Source: a virus. From it: 20,335 nucleotides of DNA. Shown piece after piece: positions 1 through 7,161 of this stretch. The translations under genes and the position numbers were made by a program. Location: the IMG/VR virus record IMGVR_UViG_3300035182_001583, positions 1-20,335 of that record. One strand, written 5' to 3'. Under the pieces are notes generated by a model. That model had not been told where the DNA came from. It was given only the letters and a program-made list of their open reading frames with translations, and ran no database searches. Each line of letters opens with the position of its first letter. Within the stretch, counting starts at the first letter, position 1.

Positions 1-34
1 AGGCGTCGATCGTGTCGAGAGTCAGGTCAGCCAC
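1..34 (-). CDS. Next coupled gene, 3' end beyond window
   Basis: A GTG at 34 has GGAGGAGG ending 4 bases upstream and opens VADLTLDTIDA before the window ends. It overlaps the end of the small membrane gene by a few bases. Only 11 codons are visible, so no function can be given. Confidence 0.5.
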   Translation of the reverse strand, partial: MADLTLDTIDA

Positions 35-170
35 GGGGCCTCCTCCGCAGCATGAGGGCGAGCGCCACGCCCCAGCAGGCGACGCACCCGAGCGCGGGCA
101 CGGCGACGACCGCGACGGGGTGCGCGCGCAGGAGCGCGGCGAGCAGGTCGGACAGGGACGAGGATGTCAC
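27..170 (-). CDS. Very small single-membrane-segment protein
   Basis: The 47-residue product is read from GTG 170 (overlapping the upstream stop as GTGA, with GGAG 8 bases upstream) to TGA 27-29. Residues 18-41 form one hydrophobic segment (PVAVVAVPALGCVACWGVAL and following), and the end RRRPRG is basic, so a cytoplasmic C-terminus is likely. It resembles small holin-like or accessory membrane proteins in size and charge layout. It contains two cysteines (29, 32) inside the membrane segment. Function unknown. Confidence 0.55.
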   Translation of the reverse strand: MTSSSLSDLLAALLRAHPVAVVAVPALGCVACWGVALALMLRRRPRG

Positions 171-403
171 GGCTCGGGCTCCGGCGGCGGCGCCGGCAGG
201 GTGTCGGGGATCGGCGTCGCGTCGGCGCGGTCCGGCGCGCTGCGGAGCGCCTCGACGAACGCCGGCCCGCGCTCGATCGCGTCCGCCACGGCGTCGTGTG
301 CATCGGCGCTCTCGCGGTACTCACGAGCGAGCACGCGATGTGTGGGGGCGTCGATCGCGAGGTCCGCGAGGATGCGGCGCAGAGTGGCGGCGAGCACGGT
401 CAC
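167..403 (-). CDS. Small helical protein with Pro-rich tail, unknown
   Basis: The 78-residue product is read from GTG 403. It has a helix AATLRRILADLAID, a second helical stretch HRVLAREYRESADAHDAVAD, and ends in PAPPPEPEP. The GTG overlaps the stop of an 11-codon ORF that has a strong ribosome site; without that ORF the start is only weakly supported. If a two-base TG slip at the GTGTG at 405-401 is assumed, the gene would begin at ATG 435 instead and gain MMRIAQHAGTV. No family is recognised. Confidence 0.5.
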   Translation of the reverse strand: MTVLAATLRRILADLAIDAPTHRVLAREYRESADAHDAVADAIERGPAFVEALRSAPDRADATPIPDTLPAPPPEPEP

Positions 404-435
404 ACGGTCCCTGCGTGCTGGGCGATGCGCATCAT
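400..435 (-). other. 11-codon relay ORF between two small genes
   Basis: ATG ATG at 435-430 is preceded by AGGAG 5 bases upstream and opens an 11-codon frame (MMRIAQHAGTV) ending in TGA at 402-400. Its start overlaps the upstream stop as ATGA and its stop overlaps the next GTG start as GTGA. It may pass ribosomes from one gene to the next, or mark a frameshift in a longer gene. Confidence 0.45.
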
Positions 436-653
436 CGTGGCTCCTGAGGCGGCACGCCGGCCGCGAGGGGGGAGATGCCCCCGCGCTGGGCCGCGATCGC
501 GGCGCGCACACGGGGCGTGTCGAGTTCGGTGTGCGACTCGAGGTACAGCTCGACGGCGCGGCGCACGCTCTCTCCGACGCACGGAGAGCGGTGCTCGTCG
601 CCCGCCACGAGGACGCCGACGAGCACCTCGGCCAACAGCTCGCGCGCGCTCAC
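432..653 (-). CDS. Small protein, unknown
   Basis: The 73-residue product starts with a GTG at 653, overlapping the previous stop as GTGA, with GGGAGG 4 bases upstream, one of the best ribosome sites of the small-gene run. It begins with a helix ARELLAEVLVGVLVAG, then CVGESVRRAVELYLESHTEL, then a third helix TPRVRAAIAAQRG and a loose Pro-rich end. I see no catalytic or metal-binding motif and cannot assign a function. Confidence 0.55.
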   Translation of the reverse strand: MSARELLAEVLVGVLVAGDEHRSPCVGESVRRAVELYLESHTELDTPRVRAAIAAQRGGISPLAAGVPPQEPR

Positions 654-856
654 GGCGCCTCCCTGGGCGGCTCGGGCTCCTGGCGCCGCTCGATGGCGGC
701 GCGGAGGCGTTCGCGCGCGGTCTCGGCCCGGATGCAGAGCTCCGGGAGGACATAGCCGTCGGTGTTGAGGACGTGTGCCACCGCGTCCGCGACGGCGAGG
801 GCCTCGGTGGCCGCGGCGCGGAGCTCGCCCGCCGCGTCGAGCATCGAGGCCGTCAC
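650..856 (-). CDS. Small helical protein, unknown
   Basis: The 68-residue product starts with a GTG overlapping the peptidase stop (GTGA); a GGGGTGG lies upstream. It is almost entirely helical in appearance, with AAGELRAAATEALAVADAVA, a short break at NTDGYVLPEL, then a second helix RAETARERLRAAIERR and a Pro/Glu-rich end. No motif is recognised. It belongs to a group of small coupled genes at the end of the late operon. Confidence 0.55.
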   Translation of the reverse strand: MTASMLDAAGELRAAATEALAVADAVAHVLNTDGYVLPELCIRAETARERLRAAIERRQEPEPPREAP

Positions 857-1659
857 GACAGCCACCCCGGCGGCGCCACGGAGATCGCCCACGCCTCACC
901 GACGCGATCGCTCTCGACGAGCGCCCACGCGAGGCGCGCGAAGCCGCCAGCGCGCCAGCTCGCCCCCCAGGAGTTCACGAGCCAGACGCCCTCGGCGTCG
1001 TAGCCGACGACGGCCATCGCGTGCCCACCGATGGCGTCGCCGAACGATGTCACGAGCTCGGCCCCGTCCTCGGCCTCGAATGCCTCATCGATCGTCGCGC
1101 CGAGGACCACGGGGTGCCCCGCGGCGATGGCGCGCGAGATCGCGCCGCGCCGGTCGGCGTCGTCGAGACGCAGGTACCCGTCGATCTGCCAGCGATGGTC
1201 GGCGCCGATGCGCTCGACCTCGGGCGGCAGGTCGGCGATCGGGTGCGCCTCGTCCCAGGGCCACACGCTCTCGGGCACGACGCCCGCGATCTCGGCGCCC
1301 GCGAAAATGTCGCCGAAACTCGTCCCCTCGTCGACCACGGGCTCGCCGCGCTCGTGCTCGGCGTAGCCGAGGGCGTCGCGGTAGAGCGCGCGTCGGCTCG
1401 GCAGCAGCGGCGGCGGTAGGATGCCCGGCCACGCGACATGCGCGCGGCAGCGGATCGCCTGCGCGACCGCGTGCGCGGCGCACGTGCTCGTCGCGCCCTG
1501 GTCGAGCACCTCGGGCACGAGGAAACGCAGATCAACGGCCTCGGGCGGGAGCGACGGCGCGGGCGCGAGCCTCGCGCCGAGCCTCGCGGATCGCGCGTGC
1601 TGTCCGCACGCCGGATGGTTGGGCGGCGTCGGCCGCCAGGCGTGGACGCGCGCGCTCAC
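853..1659 (-). CDS. Papain-family (C1-like) cysteine peptidase
   Basis: The 268-residue product carries the full papain catalytic set in the right order: Gln54 and Cys60 in LDQGATSTCAAHAVAQAI (the six-residue Gln-Cys distance seen in papain), His213 in GGHAMAVVGYD, and Asn229 in LVNSWGASW. Between them is EGTSFGDIFAGAEIAGVVPE, also usual for the fold. No signal peptide or prodomain of normal length is seen; only about 50 residues precede the core. The GTG start at 1659 overlaps the upstream stop as GTGA and follows a weak GAGG. It sits after two membrane-protein genes, where an endolysin would be expected. Its target is unknown: peptidoglycan stem peptide, host surface protein and phage protein are all possible. 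Confidence 0.84.
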   Translation of the reverse strand: MSARVHAWRPTPPNHPACGQHARSARLGARLAPAPSLPPEAVDLRFLVPEVLDQGATSTCAAHAVAQAIRCRAHVAWPGILPPPLLPSRRALYRDALGYAEHERGEPVVDEGTSFGDIFAGAEIAGVVPESVWPWDEAHPIADLPPEVERIGADHRWQIDGYLRLDDADRRGAISRAIAAGHPVVLGATIDEAFEAEDGAELVTSFGDAIGGHAMAVVGYDAEGVWLVNSWGASWRAGGFARLAWALVESDRVGEAWAISVAPPGWLS

Positions 1660-2396
1660 GGCGTCAGCCTCGCCTGCATGGCGGGCGCGAGCGGCGCGCA
1701 CACGAGGCCCACGCTCGCGCCTGTCGTGTCGTGCACCGCGACCATGCTGCGGCACGGCGCCGCCGCGAGCCTCTGCGACGCGAGCAGGTCGGAGAGCAGC
1801 GCGCCCACGTCCGAGCACACGACGCCCGCGACGCTCGACCCGCTCACGACGGAGACGAGCGAGCACTCCGGCCGCACCGTGTCGACGACCGTGCGCGCGG
1901 TCGCGCGCTGCGCTGCGGTGCACGACGTGAGGGCGCCGAGCACTGCCGCGAGGGCGAGCACGACGAGCAGCCCCGACACGACCGGCGGCACGGCGGGCGC
2001 ACGCGGCGCGGGTGGCGCCTCGCCGCTCGCGTTGGCCCGCGCCGTCCCGTCGCCTGGCGTCACGAGCTGCGCACCCGGCACCGCACGCTGCCAGATCACG
2101 AGGCTCGCGGCGACGAAACCGCCGACGACCGCGGCGCGCCACGTCGCGCCCTGCGCGACCGCATCGAGCACGCCCGCGACCTGGCCCAGCGCGAGCGCGA
2201 GCCACGGCCGCCATGCCGGCGGCACGGTGAGCCACGTCGGGTGCACGTCGGCCTCGAGGAGCCGCAGCACCACGTGGATCGCGAGCGCCGCGAGCGGCAC
2301 CCACGCGTGCGCCTGGATGAGCGCGACGACGGCTGTCGGATCGATCGCGGTCGCGCCATCCGGAGCGACCGTGGCAAAGAGCGAGACGAGGGGCAT
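1656..2396 (-). CDS. Multi-membrane protein with internal lipobox, lysis candidate
   Basis: The 246-residue product has two unlike parts. The first (residues 1-105) has hydrophobic segments at about 30-47, 64-80 and 88-102, as in a holin. After a Pro/Ala linker (about 110-139) the second begins with SGLLVVLALAAVLGALTSCT, which ends in the lipobox LTSC (Cys159), followed by a Cys-containing soluble tail (Cys178, Cys194, Cys215, Cys233). A lipobox is normally near the N-terminus of an o-spanin or other lipoprotein, so this could be a fused holin-lipoprotein, or two genes read as one. No good ribosome site precedes the second part. The ATG at 2396 has AGGAG 6 bases upstream. Its stop overlaps the next GTG start as GTGA. 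Confidence 0.55.
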   Translation of the reverse strand: MPLVSLFATVAPDGATAIDPTAVVALIQAHAWVPLAALAIHVVLRLLEADVHPTWLTVPPAWRPWLALALGQVAGVLDAVAQGATWRAAVVGGFVAASLVIWQRAVPGAQLVTPGDGTARANASGEAPPAPRAPAVPPVVSGLLVVLALAAVLGALTSCTAAQRATARTVVDTVRPECSLVSVVSGSSVAGVVCSDVGALLSDLLASQRLAAAPCRSMVAVHDTTGASVGLVCAPLAPAMQARLTP

Positions 2397-2416
2397 AGGA
2401 GTCTCCTGATGGGCAA

Positions 2417-2809
2417 TCACTTCGGCGGCGGCGGGTACGCGTAGGGGTTCGGCGCGCCGCCCGCGCCGAGCGTCGGAGTCGGAGGAGACGCGGTGCGCGG
2501 CGCTCCCTTGGCCGCCGCGCCGCCAAGCACGCCGAGAGCTGCGGAGAGCAGCGCGATCGCGACCGCCTTGCCGACGTCGCGGCGGAAATCGGCTGCGCGC
2601 GTGCGCTCTGCCTTCAGCGCGGCGACCTCCGCGCGGAGCGCGTCGGCGTCGGCGTCCGCGTCGCCCTTCTTCGCCGCCTCGAGCGCGTCGAGACGCTCGA
2701 CGACTGACCCGAGCGTCGCCTCCACGCGCCCGATGGACGCGCAGAGCTGACCCCACTGCTCGAGCGACGGCGCGGGGCAGCCAGGTGTGCCGCAGGCGTT
2801 GTTGCTCAC
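2417..2809 (-). CDS. Small coiled-coil plus membrane-segment protein, XhlA-like layout
   Basis: The 130-residue product has a soluble N-terminal region with a heptad-like coiled coil (residues about 27-75, VEATLGSVVERLDALEAAKK, then DALRAEVAALKAERTRAADF) followed by one membrane segment at about residues 81-101 (KAVAIALLSAALGVLGGAAA) and a Pro-rich tail ending in YPPPPK. A coiled coil before a single membrane helix is the XhlA-type layout seen in phage lysis clusters. The N-terminus has three cysteines (CGTPGCPAP, QLCAS). The GTG start at 2809 overlaps the fibre stop as GTGA. A lysis or membrane-anchoring role is likely from its place but not proven. Confidence 0.58.
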   Translation of the reverse strand: MSNNACGTPGCPAPSLEQWGQLCASIGRVEATLGSVVERLDALEAAKKGDADADADALRAEVAALKAERTRAADFRRDVGKAVAIALLSAALGVLGGAAAKGAPRTASPPTPTLGAGGAPNPYAYPPPPK

Positions 2810-4236
2810 GAGAGCGCCCCGACGCGCTGATAGACCCCGTTGGTGCGCGGCCCCCACAGCGATTTGTCGGCGAGGTCGAGGTACCAGTCGCCATCGACTC
2901 CCACGCTCGACACCGCGGCCGGCGCGATGGCGACGGCGAAAAACGGAGCGTCGTTGGGGGCGCTCGTGCCGTACGTGACCGAGACGGCGCCCGCCGTTGT
3001 CGCGACGTGATGCACCAGTAGCGACGAGTCGGCGTCGCCCGCCGTCGCGTCGACCACGAATCCGCTCGCGGGCGTGTACGCGACGCCGGGATAGTACGAG
3101 GCCACAGCGCCGACAATCAGCGCGCCCGGCTCGCCGGCTACGACGGTGAGCGGCCCGACGCCGCCGTAGACCGCGTCCGTGCTCTCGACACTGGCCGTCA
3201 CCCCGCGGTACGCGGCGAACGTCGTGCGCGCCCACGAGTTCGGGTGCGTGCCCGTGATCGTGCACGCCCCCGACGTCGGCGCGACCCCCACCCACACCTG
3301 CGCGTTGAGCGGGTGCGACGTGCTCTCGCCGACCATTTTGTACGTGGTGCCGAGCGTGTCGCTCACGGTCGCTCCGGCGATGTTCGCCTCGCACTGGAGC
3401 AGCACGACGAGGAGATCCCCCGCAGTGACCGGCGAGGGCGACGTGACGGCGACTCCGGCCGAGCTCCTGCCCTGGACGACACGCGTGCTATTCGGTTGGC
3501 CGGTGCCGGAGTGCAGGACGCCAGCGGCGCTCGCGTGGGCGTCGACGTACGCTCTCGTCGCCGCATCCTGGTCGCCCACGGGGTCCGCGACGGCGGTGAT
3601 GCGCTGCCCGCCGAGCCCGAGCGGCGATGTCGCGCTAGCGATCGCTGCCTGCACCGCCGCGTAGCCGAGCGCGTGGGCGTGGTCGGCACGCGCGAGCGCG
3701 GGCGACGTGCCCGCCGCGCCTGCGGTGCCCACGCCGGAGGGCAACGCGTCGCTCGGGACCGAGAACGGACGCGCCTCGCTATCGATCCTCCACCCCCTGC
3801 TGGTCGCCCGGAGCAGCGTGCACGACATCGGCTCGCGCATCGTGTACGTGCCCTCGTCGTCGATCGCGTCGTCCGCGTCGAGCGTCACGACGTGCGTCGG
3901 ACTGATCGAGGGCTCCACGCGGAGCACGCCCCAGCGCGCGTTCGGGTGACCGGGCGCGCCGTCCGGCGCGCGGATCGTGATGTCGTTGGCGCTCGCATCG
4001 ACGAGGACGAGCTCGCCGAAACCGGCGACGTAGTCGCTCGTTTTGATGGTTGTCGGCGTGAGATCGCCACCCCCACCACCGCCAGAAAACGTGAGATCGG
4101 TCCGGTTCGCACCCGGGTTGTCGGACGCGCCGACGGCGCCCGTCAGCGCGAGCGTCGGCCTCTCGGGCATCTCGACCCCGTTGACGACGACCGAGCGCAC
4201 GCCGTAGAGCAGGCTGTCGAGCCAGTTCGAGCCCAT
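2806..4236 (-). CDS. Tail fibre protein with fibre landmark motifs
   Basis: The 476-residue product has several motifs found in phage tail fibres: SPALARADHAHALGYAAVQA (the 'aRADHxH' turn, residues 178-197), LGGQRITAVADPVGDQDAAT with RAYVDAH (residues 208-234), the fibre 'i.n.adP...dDAatkxYvd' repeat, and a C-terminal VDGDWYLDLADKSLWGPRTN, similar to the folded tip of fibre and collagen-like proteins. A Gly-rich linker follows residue 50. Residues 240-440 form a beta-rich domain (AGDLLVVLLQCEANIAGATV and on) that probably gives specificity. I used ATG 4236, with GGAGG 5 bases upstream and overlapping the previous stop; the preceding GTG at 4239 is too close to the ribosome site. Confidence 0.72.
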   Translation of the reverse strand: MGSNWLDSLLYGVRSVVVNGVEMPERPTLALTGAVGASDNPGANRTDLTFSGGGGGGDLTPTTIKTSDYVAGFGELVLVDASANDITIRAPDGAPGHPNARWGVLRVEPSISPTHVVTLDADDAIDDEGTYTMREPMSCTLLRATSRGWRIDSEARPFSVPSDALPSGVGTAGAAGTSPALARADHAHALGYAAVQAAIASATSPLGLGGQRITAVADPVGDQDAATRAYVDAHASAAGVLHSGTGQPNSTRVVQGRSSAGVAVTSPSPVTAGDLLVVLLQCEANIAGATVSDTLGTTYKMVGESTSHPLNAQVWVGVAPTSGACTITGTHPNSWARTTFAAYRGVTASVESTDAVYGGVGPLTVVAGEPGALIVGAVASYYPGVAYTPASGFVVDATAGDADSSLLVHHVATTAGAVSVTYGTSAPNDAPFFAVAIAPAAVSSVGVDGDWYLDLADKSLWGPRTNGVYQRVGALS

Positions 4237-4805
4237 CACGACCTCCGATAGACCTTGGCGATCACGACCTGCGGTGTTTTGATCTCCAGCGTCACGGGCT
4301 CACCGCGGACCTGCAGATAGAGCGATTGCGCACCCGCGCGTGCCGCGTCCGGAATCTCGTAGTACGTGTGGATGTGCACCTCGCGGTTATGCGCCCACTC
4401 GTCGACGCTCTGCTCGGGGATCGCGCTGTTGATTACGATCCCGGCGCCCCCCGTGTTTCCGACGCGCAGGTAGACGCCGCCGCTCCCCGACGTGTGCACC
4501 CAAAACGTCGCGTCCAGCTCGATGAGATCGCCGATCTGCAGGTCGGCGAGGTCGACGAGGTTCAGGATGTCCAAGAACGCGCCGCCCGGCATCACCGTCG
4601 TCGTCGTGTTGTGCGAGCTCGACGCGTCGTCCGTCTTGTCGACGACGATGTCGACGAGCCGGAGTCTGCGCGCGAGGTTTGCCGTGCGGTCCGCGAGCCC
4701 CTCCAGCGCCGTCGACACGCTGGCAGCCCGCACGAGGTCGCCGCCGCTGGGGAGGGTGATCGCGTCGGGGTAGTTGTTGGGATCGCCCGCGTAGGTCGTG
4801 GCCAT
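4236..4805 (-). CDS. Tail fibre-associated / receptor-binding candidate
   Basis: The 189-residue product is not a recognised enzyme. It starts with YAGDPNNYPDAITLPSGGDL followed by a helix LEGLADRTANLARRL; a similar opening is familiar from structural proteins of high-GC phage tails and suggests a baseplate- or fibre-attachment domain. The rest is beta-rich (DLIELDATFWVHTSGSGGVY, REVHIHTYYEI, SLYLQVRGEPVTLEIKTPQV), like a small jelly-roll or lectin-like fold. The ATG at 4805 was chosen because it is 6 bp after the upstream stop; only a weak ribosome site is visible. It is followed, with overlapping TGATG, by the larger fibre gene. The role is an inference from position and fold-like pattern. 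Confidence 0.5.
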   Translation of the reverse strand: MATTYAGDPNNYPDAITLPSGGDLVRAASVSTALEGLADRTANLARRLRLVDIVVDKTDDASSSHNTTTTVMPGGAFLDILNLVDLADLQIGDLIELDATFWVHTSGSGGVYLRVGNTGGAGIVINSAIPEQSVDEWAHNREVHIHTYYEIPDAARAGAQSLYLQVRGEPVTLEIKTPQVVIAKVYRRS

Positions 4806-4811
4806 TTCTAT

Positions 4812-5612
4812 CTACACCCCATCCCAGTATTCCGCGGAGCCGAGGCGCGCCGGGACCTGCACGCCACCCACGTTTTTCGACCAGTGCCCCCACGTCCCGT
4901 CAGGCATCCCAGGATCGCCGGGTGCCGCAGTCGGGGCGAAACTCGTCGGGTCGAACGCGACGATGATGTGCGAGCAGCGATCGCCCGCCGACTTGAAATC
5001 GCGCACGATCGCGCGCAGCGTCGCCACCTGCTCGGCCGTGGCACTCGTGCCGAACGTCGCGCCGCCGTCCCACGGATTGCCGTCGTCGTAGCTCGTGCCG
5101 GGCGTCCACGGCCCCGCGTCCGAGTAGATGACGAGCCAGAACCGCGTCGGTTTCGAGGCGTCTCCGTCCCAGTCCCAGTTCAACGCGGGCCACGTCTGCA
5201 CAACCTCCTCGGTGTCGTCGGGATGCAGCGTGTACCATGTGCCCGAGGCGTTGACGATCCGCAGGAGCGGCCTCGCCGGAGACAGGTAGTCGCGCACGGC
5301 GTGCATGAGCCCAAACGGGTTGCCGGCTCGGCGCCAGTCGTCGAGCCACGCGGGCAGGCGGCCCGCATAGGAGTCGTCCGACTCGGCGAATCCCCGCCGG
5401 ATGCACCGATCACGGCCGAGCCGCGGGAGCGCGGTCGGCGTGCCGACGCCGGGCCAGCGCGCCTGGAGGCCCTGCAGGGCGAACTCGACCGTCGCGTCAC
5501 CCACGAGCGCGATCGCGTAGAGATACGAGAAAATCGCGGTCTTCCCCTGCGCCACGCGCGCGCGGAGCCACGGCGGCAGGTACCTCGATAGGGTCGACCG
5601 GAGCGAGCTCAC
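4812..5612 (-). CDS. Tail protein I-like baseplate component
   Basis: The 266-residue product directly follows baseplate J, the place of gpI/gp48-type proteins. It contains the region LVGDATVEFALQGLQARWPG, then TALPRLGRDRCIRRGFAESD with DDSYAGRLPAWLDDWRRAGN, which is the expected segment of this family (a conserved 'e.d..fr.rL..w' pattern). After that comes a beta-rich extension with WPALNWDWDGDASKPTRFWL and a Trp/Gly-rich end (GTWGHWSKNVGGVQVPARLG). The extension is longer than in P2 gpI and may carry the fibre-binding part. The start is a GTG at 5612 overlapping the baseplate J stop as GTGA. Confidence 0.68.
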   Translation of the reverse strand: MSSLRSTLSRYLPPWLRARVAQGKTAIFSYLYAIALVGDATVEFALQGLQARWPGVGTPTALPRLGRDRCIRRGFAESDDSYAGRLPAWLDDWRRAGNPFGLMHAVRDYLSPARPLLRIVNASGTWYTLHPDDTEEVVQTWPALNWDWDGDASKPTRFWLVIYSDAGPWTPGTSYDDGNPWDGGATFGTSATAEQVATLRAIVRDFKSAGDRCSHIIVAFDPTSFAPTAAPGDPGMPDGTWGHWSKNVGGVQVPARLGSAEYWDGV

Positions 5613-6763
5613 GCGGCCACCTGCGTCACGGCGAACACGGGCGAGCCGAGGACCGCGACCTCGGTCGCCCCGATCGCGATGTCCAGTTCGCTCGAGAGCT
5701 TGACCTCGAGGATGCCCCTCGCGGCGGCGGACATCACGGCCTCGAGGGCGCGGAACAGTACCGCGCCGCCGCCGCCTAGGTCGACGCCGCCAATCGGGAG
5801 CGTGGGCAGGTAGTTCGCCACGGCCTGCTCGACGGCCGCGATCGCCTGCGCGTCCGTGAGGCCGGCGCTCTGCGCGACGTAGATCGTCGCGCTCGGTGTG
5901 ACCGTCACGACCGACGCCGACGAGAGGAGTAGCGTGTACCCGGCCGGCACCGCGAGGCGGTTCAGCGCCAGGAACAGCTTCCCGAGGTCCGTCGCGGGGT
6001 CGCCTGTCGTGCCCGCGATCGCGCCGTCAGGGCCGGCCACGACAACGCGAATCGTGCCGTTGCCCTCCGCAGGCCGCACCAGCACGCGGTCGCACGGGAC
6101 GCCACCATTGTTCTCGCGCGTGGTCGCGACATAGGCATACGCCGTCGACGGGCCGGAGGGGGAGAGCGCGCCCAGCTTGGCGCGACACCGCTGGCGCAGG
6201 TCCGCCGCGCTCTCCTCGTCCTCGCCGACGACGGCGTGCGCGTTCGCCACCGAGAGGCCCGGCGCGCCCGTGGCGAATCCGTCGATCTGGCCTGGCGCCG
6301 CCGTCGATGCGGATCCCTGCTCAAGCGCCTCGATCGGGACCACGACGCCGAGTTCGTTTGGGTGGATCGTGACCGGCGCTAGGTTGCGATAGGCCTTCTT
6401 CAGCGCACTCGACGTGACGACGAGGTCACCGGGGCCGTACGTGTAGAGGCCACCCGCGCCGTTGTTGACCGTGACCTCGCCCCGGGCGAACGTCGCCTCG
6501 CGGGGCGCCACTCCGTAGACGTACCGTGCGAGGTTTTGCAGGAGCTCGCCCGTCGCGTCGTCGAGGAATGCGCTCTGATTGACGGTCGCCTGCAGCACCG
6601 TGACATTGCTGACGAGCTGTGCGAGCACCGCGAAAATCGCGCGCAGCGGGCTCAGTTTCTGCCACGCCGTCGTGGAGAGACCGAAACTCTCCGCGAGCTG
6701 GTAGAGGGTCGATTTCACCTCCGCTGGAGAGAGGCCCCGGAACAGTTGATCGATCGTGAGCAT
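5609..6763 (-). CDS. Baseplate J-like protein
   Basis: The 384-residue protein should be the baseplate J / gp47-type wedge, which ties the inner baseplate to the outer ring. It has the N-terminal helical part with FRGLSPAEVKSTLYQLAESF, then the landmark AFLDDATGELLQNLARYVYG, followed by EATFARGEVTVNNGAGGLYT and the APGQIDGF turn. A helical domain DEESAADLRQRCRAKLGALS and the AYAYVATTRENNGGVPCDRV motif, with its conserved 'R.r.P' surroundings, come next. It ends with the beta-rich C-terminal region. The start ATG at 6763 overlaps the previous TAA as TAATG; the longer upstream extension has shadow composition. Confidence 0.86.
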   Translation of the reverse strand: MLTIDQLFRGLSPAEVKSTLYQLAESFGLSTTAWQKLSPLRAIFAVLAQLVSNVTVLQATVNQSAFLDDATGELLQNLARYVYGVAPREATFARGEVTVNNGAGGLYTYGPGDLVVTSSALKKAYRNLAPVTIHPNELGVVVPIEALEQGSASTAAPGQIDGFATGAPGLSVANAHAVVGEDEESAADLRQRCRAKLGALSPSGPSTAYAYVATTRENNGGVPCDRVLVRPAEGNGTIRVVVAGPDGAIAGTTGDPATDLGKLFLALNRLAVPAGYTLLLSSASVVTVTPSATIYVAQSAGLTDAQAIAAVEQAVANYLPTLPIGGVDLGGGGAVLFRALEAVMSAAARGILEVKLSSELDIAIGATEVAVLGSPVFAVTQVAA

Positions 6764-7161
6764 TAGGCGCCTCCGAGGATCGCGATGCCGGCGGCGGACG
6801 CGCCGAGCACGAGCCGGAACGGGCCCTCTCCGCCGTCGAGCTCGAGCTCGACGGTGAGCTCGCCCGCCGAGGGGAGCGACGATGCGTCGACGATCGCGCG
6901 CGCCGCGCGGATCCTCTCGTCTTTCAGGAGCTCGGCCTCGAGGACGGCCGCGAGGCTCGCGACCTCGCTCGGGCCCATCGCGCGCGACAGCCAGTCCGTG
7001 AGGCAGACCCCGTCGTCCTCGCACTCGAGGCACGTCCCGCGCGGTGTCGAGAGGCGGATCAACGCGACCTGCTCGAGCAGTGCGCGGCCGGTGACCGTGC
7101 CGCCGTCAGGCGCCATGTCGAGGTCGCGCAGGTCGAGATCGGTGCCGTAGTCGGTGGTCAT
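6763..7161 (-). CDS. Baseplate wedge protein, gp46 / W / gp25-like
   Basis: The 132-residue protein has the size and place of the gp25/W-type wedge subunit, between spike and baseplate J. The N-terminal YGTDLDLRDLDMAPDGGTVT and the IRLSTPRGTC segment match the family's opening and its 'L.TPxG' turn, which normally continues to an Asp- and Gly-rich loop. Here the loop is CLECEDDGVCLTDWL, containing three cysteines (residues 44, 47 and 53) in place of the usual aliphatic and aromatic residues. The C-terminal half is helical and ends with a strand, SAGELTVELELDGGEGPFRL. The ATG at 7161 overlaps the spike stop as TGATG; the stop codon overlaps the next start as TAATG. Confidence 0.72.
   Translation of the reverse strand: MTTDYGTDLDLRDLDMAPDGGTVTGRALLEQVALIRLSTPRGTCLECEDDGVCLTDWLSRAMGPSEVASLAAVLEAELLKDERIRAARAIVDASSLPSAGELTVELELDGGEGPFRLVLGASAAGIAILGGA

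Noticed and set aside
2386-2410. AGGAGACTCCT around the start of the membrane gene, possible operator
   Set aside because: The arms are only 5 bp with a one-base centre and are explained by a ribosome site plus chance; no second copy was seen.
762-2444. Long plus-strand frame of 560 codons
   Set aside because: Arg- and Ala-rich low-quality composition, lies opposite the peptidase and membrane genes, no ribosome site or motif; a shadow of high GC content.
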